A stretch of 64,000 nt of DNA from Lichenibacterium minor (GTDB lineage Bacteria; Pseudomonadota; Alphaproteobacteria; Rhizobiales; Beijerinckiaceae), in contig NZ_QYBB01000006.1 of NCBI RefSeq assembly GCF_004137685.1, positions 124,001 through 188,000 on the forward strand. Direction: 5' to 3'. Position numbers and translations under genes: made by a program. Under the pieces are notes generated by a model. The model searched no databases. It saw only the letters and a list, made by a program, of their open reading frames with translations, and was not told the origin of the DNA. This document shows positions 34,738-42,117 of this stretch, in pieces. Every line of letters begins with the position of its first letter. Positions within the stretch are counted from its first letter, which is position 1.

Positions 34738-37611
34738 TCAGGCGGCCTCGCTCGCGGCGCCGACGAGCCGCCGCGCTTCCGCCGCCGTGATGGCCTGGCC
34801 GAAGGCGAAGCCCTGCGCGTATTCGCAGCCGAGCTGCGACAGCTCGATGACGTCGCTCTCCGATTCCGCGCCCTCGGCCACGACTTCCATGCCGAGGTCG
34901 TGGGCGAGGCCGACGATGGAGCGCAGGATGATGGGCCGCGCGCCTTTGCCGTTCTGCCGCACGAAGCTCTGGTCGATCTTGATCGTGTCGAAGGGGAAGC
35001 GCTGCAGGTAGCTCAGCGACGAATAGCCCGTGCCGAAGTCGTCGAGCGACAGGCCGGCCCCGAGGTCGCGGATGCGGCCGAGCATCTTGGCCGCATATTC
35101 GGGGTTCTCCATCACCAGGCTTTCGGTCAGCTCCAGCTTCAAGGAGTCGCGCAGCACGCCCGAGCGCGTCAGCACGGACTTCACGTCGCCGAGCAGGTCG
35201 TGGCGCAGGAGCTGGCGCGACGACACGTTCACGCTGGCGTAGATCGGCGGGTAGACGTCGAGCGCCGCCTGCCACGCCGCGAGCTCCCGGGCCGTGCGGT
35301 CGAGCGCGAACAGGCCGAGGTCGACGATCAGGCCCGTCTGCTCCGCCACCGGGATGAACTCGGAGGGGGGGACGTTGCCGAGCCGCGGATGCGTCCAGCG
35401 CAGCAGGGCCTCGAACCCCGCGATGGTGCGGTCCTCCAGGCGGACGATGGGCTGGAAATGCACCTTGATCTCGTTGCGCTCGACGGCGCGGCGGAGGTCC
35501 GATTCCAGCGTCACCCGCTCGGTGCGCACGGAGCGCATGGCGGGGCGGAACAGCTCGACGCGGTCGCCGCCGGCGCGCTTGGCGTGCGCCATGGCGACCT
35601 CGGCGTCCTGCAGCATGGTTTCGCGCTTGGCGTGGACGCCGGGGTCGTAGGGGGCGAGCCCCCCCGAGCAGGTCAGCGCGATCTCGTGGTCGCCGAAGGT
35701 GATGGGCGTCGACAGCGTGCGGCGCAGCGTGTCGGCCAGCGCCAGCACGGCGTCGGGGTTCTGTTCCGACATGACGATGAAGGCGAACTGGTCGCCGCCG
35801 ATCCGCGCCATCGTGTCCTGCTGGCGCAGCAGGCGGCCCAGGCGGCGCGCGATCGTGAGCAGGATCGAGTCGCCGACGGAGGGGCCCACCTGCTCGTTGA
35901 CGTGCTTGAAGCGGTCGACGTCGAGGGTGATCACGGTGGGGCGGGACGCGCCGACGCCGGCCCCCATGGTCAGGGCGGCGTCGAGCCGGTCGAAGAACAG
36001 CTCGCGGTTCGGCAGGCCCGTGAGGTTGTCGTGCACGGCGTCGTGGAGCAGGCGCTCCTCGGCGGTCTTGGATTCCGTGCAGTCGCTGAGCGTGCCGACG
36101 ACCCGCACCACCTCGCCGTCCTGGCCCACCACCGGGCGGGCCTTCAGCGTGTACCAGAAGTAGTGGCCGTCCGCGGCGCGCAGGCGGAAGAAGTGCGAGA
36201 TGCGGCCGCAGCGCTGTTCCAGCACCGTGTCGAGCGACGCGCGGTAGCGCTCGCGGTCGAAGCCGTGCAGCAGGTCGAACCAACCCGAGGCCGGCCCTTC
36301 GAGGCTGCCGCGCTTGAGGCCGAGCTGGTGCTCGATCTCCGGGCTGACGTAGATGCGGTCGGCATCGACGTCCCAATCGAAGATGACGTCGCCCGAGCCC
36401 GTCAGCGCCAGCGCCTTGCGCTCCGAATCCGACACGGCGCCGTGTCCCAGGCCGGAGCCCGCGAAGGCGTTCTGCATGATGGTGAAGCCGATCAGCATGA
36501 CCAGCAGCACGAGCCCCCCCATCAGGGCGGGCGACACGAGGTCGTTCGAGAACACGCCCTCGACGGTGAAGCCTGCCGCCGTCACCCACATCGACAGGAT
36601 GAACCAGGTAGGGATCAGCATCACGGCGCGATCGTAGCCGTGGGTCGACAGGTACAGCACCAGGATCAGCCCGATGCCGGCCACGGCCGACAGCGTGATG
36701 CGGGCGACGCCCGCCGCCACGGGCGCGTCGTAGAGGGCGAAGCCGACCAGCGCCAGGAGGAACAGGAACCAGGCCGCGCCGATGTGGCCGTAGCGGACGT
36801 GCCAGCGGTTGAGGTGGAGATAGGCGAACAGGAACACGAACAGCGTCGCCGCCAGCACGGCCTCGGCCACGGCCCGTGCCACCTGGTCGGTGTCGCCGCC
36901 GACCGCGAAGAGCCGGTGCCAGAAGCCGAAGTCGATGCAGACGTAGGCCAGCACCGCCCAGGCCAGGGCCGCCGCCGCGGGAAAGATCACCGCCCCCCGC
37001 ACCACGAACACGATGGTGAGGAACAGCGCCAGCAGGCCCGCGATGCCGATCACGATGCCCTTGTAGAGGGTGATGTTGTTGATCTGGTCCTTGTAGGCGT
37101 CGGGCGCCCACAGGGTCAGCTGCGGCAGGTTCGCGGTGCGCAGCTCCGCCACGTAGGTGACGGTGGAGCCGGGGTCGAGCGTGATGCGGAAGATGTCCGC
37201 ATCCGGGCTGTCCTGGGTTTCGGGCGCGAAGCCCTGGCTCGCCGTGATGGCCGAGATGCGGTTGGCGCCGAGGTCGGGCCACACCAGCCCCGATCCGACG
37301 AGGCGGAAGTGGGGCGCCACGAGCAGGCGTTCGATCTGCTCGTCCGTGTCGTTGGTGAGCGCGAAGACGATCCAGTTCGGCCGCGTGCCGCTCTGCTTCG
37401 CCCCCACCTCGATGCGGCGGACGATGCCGTCCGGGCCCGGCGCGGTGGAGATCTGGATCCGGTCGCCCTGGCCGGTGAAATGCTCCACCACGGGCGTGAG
37501 GTCGACGGCCGTGCTGTCCAGCGACACCCGCACGGCTTCCACGGCGAGCGCGGGCCGCAGGGGCGCGAGACAGAGCAGGGCCAGGACGATCAGGGTGAGG
37601 GAACGACGCAC
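34738..37611 (-). CDS. 7TM-DISM/PAS/GGDEF/EAL protein, probable c-di-GMP phosphodiesterase
   Basis: A 957-residue membrane signalling protein. The order is signal peptide (1-24), periplasmic 7TMR-DISM extracellular domain (about 25-175), seven transmembrane helices (about 185-400), PAS (about 430-545), GGDEF and EAL. The GGDEF motif is degenerate, GGDQF (about 604-608), so cyclase activity is unlikely. The EAL domain keeps 'GFEALLRW' (about 731-738), 'VNVSSRQ', 'LELTES', 'LDDFGTGYSSL', 'IKIDQSFV' and 'VAEGAES', so it should hydrolyse c-di-GMP, with the GGDQF domain perhaps acting as a GTP-binding switch. DISM domains often bind carbohydrates. A glycosyltransferase gene follows. Confidence 0.92.
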   Translation of the reverse strand: MRRSLTLIVLALLCLAPLRPALAVEAVRVSLDSTAVDLTPVVEHFTGQGDRIQISTAPGPDGIVRRIEVGAKQSGTRPNWIVFALTNDTDEQIERLLVAPHFRLVGSGLVWPDLGANRISAITASQGFAPETQDSPDADIFRITLDPGSTVTYVAELRTANLPQLTLWAPDAYKDQINNITLYKGIVIGIAGLLALFLTIVFVVRGAVIFPAAAALAWAVLAYVCIDFGFWHRLFAVGGDTDQVARAVAEAVLAATLFVFLFAYLHLNRWHVRYGHIGAAWFLFLLALVGFALYDAPVAAGVARITLSAVAGIGLILVLYLSTHGYDRAVMLIPTWFILSMWVTAAGFTVEGVFSNDLVSPALMGGLVLLVMLIGFTIMQNAFAGSGLGHGAVSDSERKALALTGSGDVIFDWDVDADRIYVSPEIEHQLGLKRGSLEGPASGWFDLLHGFDRERYRASLDTVLEQRCGRISHFFRLRAADGHYFWYTLKARPVVGQDGEVVRVVGTLSDCTESKTAEERLLHDAVHDNLTGLPNRELFFDRLDAALTMGAGVGASRPTVITLDVDRFKHVNEQVGPSVGDSILLTIARRLGRLLRQQDTMARIGGDQFAFIVMSEQNPDAVLALADTLRRTLSTPITFGDHEIALTCSGGLAPYDPGVHAKRETMLQDAEVAMAHAKRAGGDRVELFRPAMRSVRTERVTLESDLRRAVERNEIKVHFQPIVRLEDRTIAGFEALLRWTHPRLGNVPPSEFIPVAEQTGLIVDLGLFALDRTARELAAWQAALDVYPPIYASVNVSSRQLLRHDLLGDVKSVLTRSGVLRDSLKLELTESLVMENPEYAAKMLGRIRDLGAGLSLDDFGTGYSSLSYLQRFPFDTIKIDQSFVRQNGKGARPIILRSIVGLAHDLGMEVVAEGAESESDVIELSQLGCEYAQGFAFGQAITAAEARRLVGAASEAA

Positions 37612-37760
37612 GGCACCTGGACTGTGTGGACTTGCGGGCGGGATTCGAGCGGGCGGGAGCGAGGGGTTCGGGCCCGCGGCACGCGCGGGCGATGACCGTC
37701 AAACGGTAGAGCCACAGGGTGACGAGCGCAAGGCGAAGCTCCCGCCCGACCCCCGCGGGG

Positions 37761-38585
37761 TCAGGACAGCGGCAGGATGCGGAAGCCCGCGCCGTCGCGC
37801 GCCACGCGGCCGAAGCCGCGCAGGTGGCCACCCGCCACGATCCAGCCTTCGGCGGCGGCGCGGTCCAGCACGGCCCGGCGCGTTTCGGCCGCGAGCCCCG
37901 GGTCGAGGTCGTAGACCGTGCCGAAGTCCGGATCGGCCGCCTGCTCGACCTCGAGATGGAGCGCGTCGCCGAGCAGCAGCAGCGTCGAGCCGCCCCCCGT
38001 GACCAGGAACCCGCCCTGGCCCGGCGTGTGGCCCGGCAGCGGCACCAGCTCGACCCCGGGCGCCACGGGGCCGAACGGCACGGGGCGCAGCCGTTCCCCG
38101 TAGGCGGCCGTCACCGCGGCGGCGATGTCGAAGCCGCCGTGCCTCGCTTCGGGCAGGCGGGCGCGCTCGGCGGGATCCGTGTAGAAGGCGAGCTCCGCTT
38201 CGGGCAGGACGACGTCGGCGCGGGGGAAATAGGGCGCGGCGCCGTCGAGCAGGCCGTAGGCGTGGTCGCCGTGCAGGTGGGTGAGGAAGACCCGGTCGAC
38301 CGCGTCGGGCGCGACGCCGCAGGCGGCGAGGGCCGAGCGGGCATGGCCTAGGCCGGGCCCCCAGGTGGTCCCGGTCCCGGCATCGACCAGGTCCACGCCG
38401 CGCGGGCCGCGCAGCAGCGCGACGTTCACGTCGACGCTGAACGGCCGGTCGCCCCAACGGGCGAGGGCGGACGCCAGGGCCGCCTCGCCCCCGTTGTGGA
38501 TCAGGATGTCCCGGGATGCCTCGAAGACCCCGTCGAGCAGGATGTCGACCGTGGTGTCGCCGAGCCGCAGGTGCCGCATCGCCAT
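37761..38585 (-). CDS. MBL-fold metallo-hydrolase
   Basis: A 274-residue metallo-beta-lactamase fold hydrolase. The metal-binding HLHGDH (residues 103-108) is complete, and 'PLPGHTPGQGGFLV', 'LLLLGDALHLE' and the last His in 'GWIVAGGHLRGFG' supply the other ligands. The layout resembles lactonase-like members (quorum-quenching AHL lactonases and relatives), but the substrate is not determined. There is no signal peptide. Two Met codons open the gene (38585 and 38579). It is 149 bp downstream of the GGDEF/EAL start on the same strand, with no evident co-transcription partner. Confidence 0.9.
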   Translation of the reverse strand: MAMRHLRLGDTTVDILLDGVFEASRDILIHNGGEAALASALARWGDRPFSVDVNVALLRGPRGVDLVDAGTGTTWGPGLGHARSALAACGVAPDAVDRVFLTHLHGDHAYGLLDGAAPYFPRADVVLPEAELAFYTDPAERARLPEARHGGFDIAAAVTAAYGERLRPVPFGPVAPGVELVPLPGHTPGQGGFLVTGGGSTLLLLGDALHLEVEQAADPDFGTVYDLDPGLAAETRRAVLDRAAAEGWIVAGGHLRGFGRVARDGAGFRILPLS

Positions 38586-38691
38586 GTCGCCCTCGCCCTG
38601 TGTCGCGAACCGGCCCTTGCGGCGGTCCGTGCCTCATGATCGGCGGGTGAGGCCGGGATGGAAAGCGCGCCGCCGACGAACCGGCCGAGGT

Positions 38692-38898
38692 TCAGCGGAG
38701 CTTGCGCTCCAGCTTCTTCGACGCCCGCATCATGCCCTCGATCGCGGCACTGTGGGTCTCGTTCACCTCCAGCATGGCATGGATGGCGTTGAACATCGCC
38801 TCATCGAACGGGTCGAGTTCCGTGCGTTCCTTGGCGGCCATCAGCGCTTCGCGCAGGGCCATGAGCTTGGTTCGAACCGCCGCACCGTTGTAGATCAT
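38692..38898 (-). CDS. Small helical hypothetical protein
   Basis: A 68-residue, charge-rich and predicted all-helical protein (MIYNGAAVRTKLMALREAL..., ending 'ASKKLERKLR'). I do not recognise a family. The start at ATG 38896-38898 follows AAGGCGAG by about 6 bases; a longer frame from 39036 adds proline/arginine-rich residues that look non-coding. The composition is that of a real protein, with heptad-like Leu/Met spacing suggesting a dimer. It lies between irr and the metallo-hydrolase gene on the same strand, without close coupling. Confidence 0.55.
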   Translation of the reverse strand: MIYNGAAVRTKLMALREALMAAKERTELDPFDEAMFNAIHAMLEVNETHSAAIEGMMRASKKLERKLR

Positions 38899-39155
38899 CC
38901 ATCTCGCCTTGTTTCCGGCCTCCCCGCCGATGCCCGGGCGGGTTCGCATGCGGTCTCGCTCGCCCGTGGAGGGATGCGGATCCGCGCTCCCCAGGCTCGG
39001 TCGAGGCTTTTGCACGCCGGATGGGCCGGACGTCAAATCGAGGGCAGCGCGACCGGCCGCGGGTCCCGCGGCGCGGCGTCGCCGTCAGGCGCGCGGAAGC
39101 GCGGTCCCGTCCGCCGCTCGGGAGCCGAGCCCCCGCGCCGCGCGAACGGGATGGC

Positions 39156-39644
39156 TCACTTGCGGCGGAGCCGGATGATGACGTCGACCCGGTCGATCTC
39201 CATGCCGGCCGGAGCCTCCGGCAGGGCGCTCACCTCGATGTGCGAGCCGGGGATGTCGACGAGCGCGTTGGTGTCCTCGACGAGGAAGTGGTGGTGGTTC
39301 GACAGGTTCGTGTCGAAATAGGTCTTCGAGCCGTCGACCGCGATCTCGCGCAGCAGCCCCGCCTCGGTGAACTGGTGCAGGGTGTTGTAGACGGTGGCCA
39401 GCGAGATGGCGACGCGCGCGCCCGTCGCTTCCTCGTAGAGTTTTTCCGCCGTGATGTGCCGATTGCCCTTGGCGAACAGCAGCCATCCCAGCGCCACGCG
39501 CTGCCGGGTCGGGCGCAGCCCGGCCTGCCGCAGCTTGGTGCGCAGGTCGTGCACCGGGCAGCCGTGCAGGTGCGCGCCGGCGGCAGCCTGCAGGGCGGCG
39601 GGAGGCGAGACGGGGAGCTTGGGGGCGATGAAGGGCTGGGGCAT
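39156..39644 (-). CDS. irr: Iron response regulator Irr (Fur family) with heme regulatory motif
   Basis: A heme-responsive transcription factor controlling iron and heme metabolism in Hyphomicrobiales. The 162 residues show the winged-helix domain ('LRPTRQRVALGWLLFAKGNRHITAEKLYEEA', 'SLATVYNTLHQFTEAGLL'), and the dimerisation domain with 'KTYFDTNLSNHHHFL' and 'VIIRLRRK'. The N-terminal GCPVHD (28-33) matches the heme regulatory motif of Bradyrhizobium Irr, where heme binding triggers degradation, and HHH (117-119) matches its second heme site. Irr represses heme synthesis when iron is scarce. The window also encodes the heme-chaperone-like hemW and many c-type cytochromes, likely indirect targets. 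Confidence 0.95.
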   Translation of the reverse strand: MPQPFIAPKLPVSPPAALQAAAGAHLHGCPVHDLRTKLRQAGLRPTRQRVALGWLLFAKGNRHITAEKLYEEATGARVAISLATVYNTLHQFTEAGLLREIAVDGSKTYFDTNLSNHHHFLVEDTNALVDIPGSHIEVSALPEAPAGMEIDRVDVIIRLRRK

Positions 39645-39959
39645 CGGCGTTCAATAGACCAGAAACATCGACAAGCATAGACATCGACGCCCCGGCCCGC
39701 AATCGCCCGGGGTGGGCTCCTGGTCCGGCGAGGGGGCGCGCACGGCAAGCTTCCCTTCACCACCGCCCGCGGAAATTCCCCAGCGCAGCCGCATTTCGGG
39801 CAGGATGGAGGGGTCGAGGCGTGCGGGGCTGGCGCTCCCTTCGGCCGCTGTCAAGCGAAAAGCGTCCTTTTCAACAGGCGACGGGAACCGACCGCGTCGC
39901 GGGACATTGATGCCACGACCGGAAGCGGAAACGCCCGGCATCGGACAAGGGTCAGGAAC
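39645..39959. other. Intergenic region upstream of irr
   Basis: About 315 bp lie between irr and a small membrane-protein gene, transcribed divergently. The part next to irr (39645-39690) is relatively AT-rich and has the direct repeat acatcgac (39664-39671 and 39681-39688), a possible site for Irr or RirA autoregulation. I cannot align it to a known iron box with confidence. I see no terminator or RNA gene. Confidence 0.35.
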
Positions 39960-40205
39960 ATGGTCGCCACCTCCTTCACGGCCCGCTCGGGCAACGATGG
40001 CTTCACCGCCGAGGTGACGGGGATCGAGGCTCGCCGCCAGCTCCGCATGTCGGTCGGCGTGGTGGTGATGCTGGCGGTGGGCATCGTTTCGGCGGCCTTG
40101 ACCGTGGGGTCTCATCCCATCTCGGCCAAGCGCGACGTCGTGTCGGCGGCCCCGGTCGTCGTGATGCACGCCGCCGCCGATCCGGTCGGCGCCAAGGCGA
40201 TCTGA
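39960..40205 (+). CDS. Small single-pass membrane protein, hypothetical
   Basis: An 81-residue frame with one clear transmembrane helix (residues about 30-50, 'RMSVGVVVMLAVGIVSAALTVG'), a polar N-terminus and a short Ala/Val-rich C-terminus. I do not recognise a family. A purine-rich GGTCAGGA lies 5-10 bases before ATG 39960. Codon composition is like neighbouring genes. The coding status is plausible but not certain; it is divergent from irr. Confidence 0.45.
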   Translation: MVATSFTARSGNDGFTAEVTGIEARRQLRMSVGVVVMLAVGIVSAALTVGSHPISAKRDVVSAAPVVVMHAAADPVGAKAI

Positions 40206-40685
40206 TCGGCCGTCCGAACGAAACCGGATCTGCAGGTTACCGATCTCGATCGGCGAATCGGGCCTGAGATCGCGACGTCGCGAGGTCGCCGTCACGGGTT
40301 CCAACGTGGGGCGCCGTTCGAATCGTCAGCGCCGCCGACAATCGGCGAGGACAGGGTGTCCGCCTCAACCTCTTCGCGCCCTCGATCGCACCTCCCACTG
40401 AACGTCCCGTCTGTTGCGGTCCTAGCCCGTGACGGCCGGCCATGGTCGTATGTCGGCTGGCAGGCTTTATCGTCCGGGCGAGGTCGCGCGCGGGGGCCGA
40501 GCGGCGGAAAGCCGCGGCGACGTCGATCGACAGGACACCCTCCTCGCGGCAGTGCGTGGCGGTGTCCGCCCCTGTCCCGCCGGCGTGAGCCGCAGCGGAG
40601 TTCGGCGGAGTTAGCGTTTCGCTGAACGATTCGCGCCACAAGGGAGCGAGGCGCCGGCGCGGCCGGCGGAAAGGGATCTGCTCTC
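40206..40685. other. Intergenic region with a perfect palindrome
   Basis: About 480 bp without a gene I would support. A perfect 14-bp palindrome TCGCGACGTCGCGA lies at 40270-40283. Frames running through this stretch on either strand are arginine-rich and of unnatural composition. The last 30 bases hold AAAGGGA, the ribosome-binding site of the next small gene. Confidence 0.4.
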
Positions 40686-40892
40686 ATGGCCCAGCGGCGC
40701 GGCACCGGCTTCGCACTCAACGCCCCCCGGCTCGTCACCTTCGCGGCCTCGCTGGCCCTGGTGTTGGCCGCCGCCCTGTCGCTGCGCTTCCACCTGCCGG
40801 TGGGCCATGGCTTCGTGGCGGGCCATCGCTTCTCCGTCGCGGTGGCCGGCTACGCGCTGCTGGCGCTCGGCGTGCTGCTGCCGATGCTGTGA
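40686..40892 (+). CDS. Small two-helix membrane protein, hypothetical
   Basis: A 68-residue frame with two hydrophobic helices (about 14-34 and 48-67) linked by a His/Phe-containing loop ('HLPVGHGFVAGHRFSV'). No family is recognised. GGAAAGGGA sits about 9 bases before ATG 40686, a good ribosome-binding site. The short size, clear hairpin topology and signal suggest a genuine inner-membrane peptide. It converges on the TetR gene. Confidence 0.55.
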   Translation: MAQRRGTGFALNAPRLVTFAASLALVLAAALSLRFHLPVGHGFVAGHRFSVAVAGYALLALGVLLPML

Positions 40893-40945
40893 CGGGCGCG
40901 GGGGCGCGACGGGCGTCCAGGGTGCGGTCGCCGTGACGCGAAGAG

Positions 40946-41614
40946 TCAGCGCGCCACGAAGCCGAGCCCGAGGAAGATCTTCACCGCCGCGGTGATCCGC
41001 CCGCCGATGGCGCTGCGGTCGATCTCGATGCCGAGCAGCGCTTCATGCGACAGGCGGCCCAGCACCAAGCTGAGGAACAGGTCGGCGGCCAGTTCCGCAT
41101 CGGCCACGTCCGAGCGCTCGAAATCCACGGCCAACCGCAGCAGGGCCGCGACATGGCGCACGATGGCGCCCCAGCCGGCATCCTGCAGCGTCGCGGCGAG
41201 TTCGGGGAACTGCCCGGCCTGGGACGTCAGCACGCGTTTCAGCGCCACCGATTCGGGCGTGATCGAGCATTCGAGGATGTGGCGGCCCACCCGCTCCAGG
41301 AGCGGCTCCAGGTCGGCGAGCCGCAGCGCGTGCTGCGGGCATTGCCCGAGTTCCGACAGGGGGCGCGCCCACAGGTCGACGCTGTGGCGCAGCACCGCCA
41401 GGAACAGCGCCCGCTTGTCGCCGTAGCGCGCGTAGAGGGAAGGCTTGCCGGTGCCCGACGCCGCCGCGATGGCGTCCATCGACGTGCCGTCGTAGCCGTT
41501 GTCGAGGAACATGGCCGTGGCGACGTCGAGGAGCCGCTCCTCGCGGCGCGCGGCTTCCTCGCGGGTCGGCCGCCCGCCCGCGTGTTTTCCGTCCCTCGCC
41601 ACGGCCGCAGCCAT
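40946..41614 (-). CDS. TetR/AcrR family transcriptional regulator
   Basis: A 222-residue repressor. The N-terminal helix-turn-helix is standard: 'REERLLDVATAMFLDNGYDGTSMDAIAAASGTGKPSLYARYGDKRALFLAVL' region (about residues 22-75). The C-terminal half matches the AefR-like TetR_C domain ('FPELAATLQDAG', 'LFLSLVLGRLS'). The start ATG 41612-41614 comes after GGGAGAG; the frame continues far upstream but with no family sequence. A perfect inverted repeat (41670-41689) lies about 55 bases upstream, in the gap shared with a small plus-strand gene, and is its probable operator. The effector is unknown. Confidence 0.92.
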   Translation of the reverse strand: MAAAVARDGKHAGGRPTREEAARREERLLDVATAMFLDNGYDGTSMDAIAAASGTGKPSLYARYGDKRALFLAVLRHSVDLWARPLSELGQCPQHALRLADLEPLLERVGRHILECSITPESVALKRVLTSQAGQFPELAATLQDAGWGAIVRHVAALLRLAVDFERSDVADAELAADLFLSLVLGRLSHEALLGIEIDRSAIGGRITAAVKIFLGLGFVAR

Positions 41615-41669
41615 TCGCAACTCTCCCTGTCGGCGAGGATTTAACTTGCGACGCCCTTCGGCACAAGTT

Positions 41670-41689
41670 ACTGAACTTAACCGTTCAGT
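41670..41689. promoter_or_regulatory. Probable TetR operator (perfect inverted repeat)
   Basis: ACTGAAC (41670-41676) and GTTCAGT (41683-41689) form a perfect 7-bp inverted repeat with a 6-base TTAACC spacer in an AT-richer part of the intergenic region. The size and position are typical for binding of a TetR dimer that represses its own gene and the divergent one. Confidence 0.7.
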
Positions 41690-41776
41690 TCCGGCTTCGT
41701 CCGACGCTGGACCGCTCTTGCCGTATCCGGGTCTCGCTCGCGAGTCCGGACGCGCCGCCCGCCAGGAGGGCCGCCG

Positions 41777-42064
41777 ATGCAGCTCGTCGATCCCGCGACG
41801 TTCGAGACCCCGTTTCCGACCTCGGCGCGCCGCGCCGGGATCGGGCCCGCCCCGCTCCGCCCGAGGCGCGGGCCGCGCGCGGAGGAGATCGCCCTCATGC
41901 GCACCCTCGCCGCGGGGCCGCGCGCCGTCACGGAGGGTCCCATCGGCCGCTGCGTGAAGCGCGACTGGTGCCGCGCCGTCGTGGTGGATTCGGGCGAGGG
42001 GCCCGGCCGCACCAGCGCCGTGCTGTTCGCCCTGACGGAGATCGGCCGCGCCCTCATCGCCTGA
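41777..42064 (+). CDS. Small hypothetical protein divergent from the TetR regulator
   Basis: A 95-residue frame (MQLVDPATFETPFPT...) with no signal peptide, no membrane helix and no family I recognise. A GGAGGG ribosome-binding site is about 8 bases before ATG 41777. The middle 'GRCVKRDWCRAVVVDSG' contains two cysteines, and the C-terminal 'SAVLFALTEIGRALIA' looks helical. The sequence 'LFALTEIGRALI' would suit a small winged-helix-like domain. It shares its upstream region with the TetR gene and its operator, so may be its regulated target. Confidence 0.5.
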   Translation: MQLVDPATFETPFPTSARRAGIGPAPLRPRRGPRAEEIALMRTLAAGPRAVTEGPIGRCVKRDWCRAVVVDSGEGPGRTSAVLFALTEIGRALIA

Positions 42065-42087
42065 CGGCTGGGCACCGCGTCGGCCGA

Positions 42088-42111
42088 GCCGGGGAGCCGG
42101 AGCCCCCCGGC
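42088..42111. terminator. Hairpin between the small gene and the aldehyde dehydrogenase gene
   Basis: GCCGGGG (42088-42094) pairs with CCCCGGC (42105-42111) in the 53-bp gap between convergent genes. It is a modest GC stem without T-run, a candidate bidirectional terminator. Confidence 0.45.
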
Positions 42112-42117
42112 ACCACT

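Noticed and set aside
34606..37695. A 1029-codon plus-strand frame across the GGDEF/EAL gene
   Set aside because: Antisense to a protein with complete GGDEF/EAL, PAS and DISM motifs; composition is non-protein-like.
40237..40641. 134-codon minus-strand frame in the gap after the small membrane protein
   Set aside because: Arg/Ala/Thr-rich with no motif or ribosome-binding site; probably non-coding.
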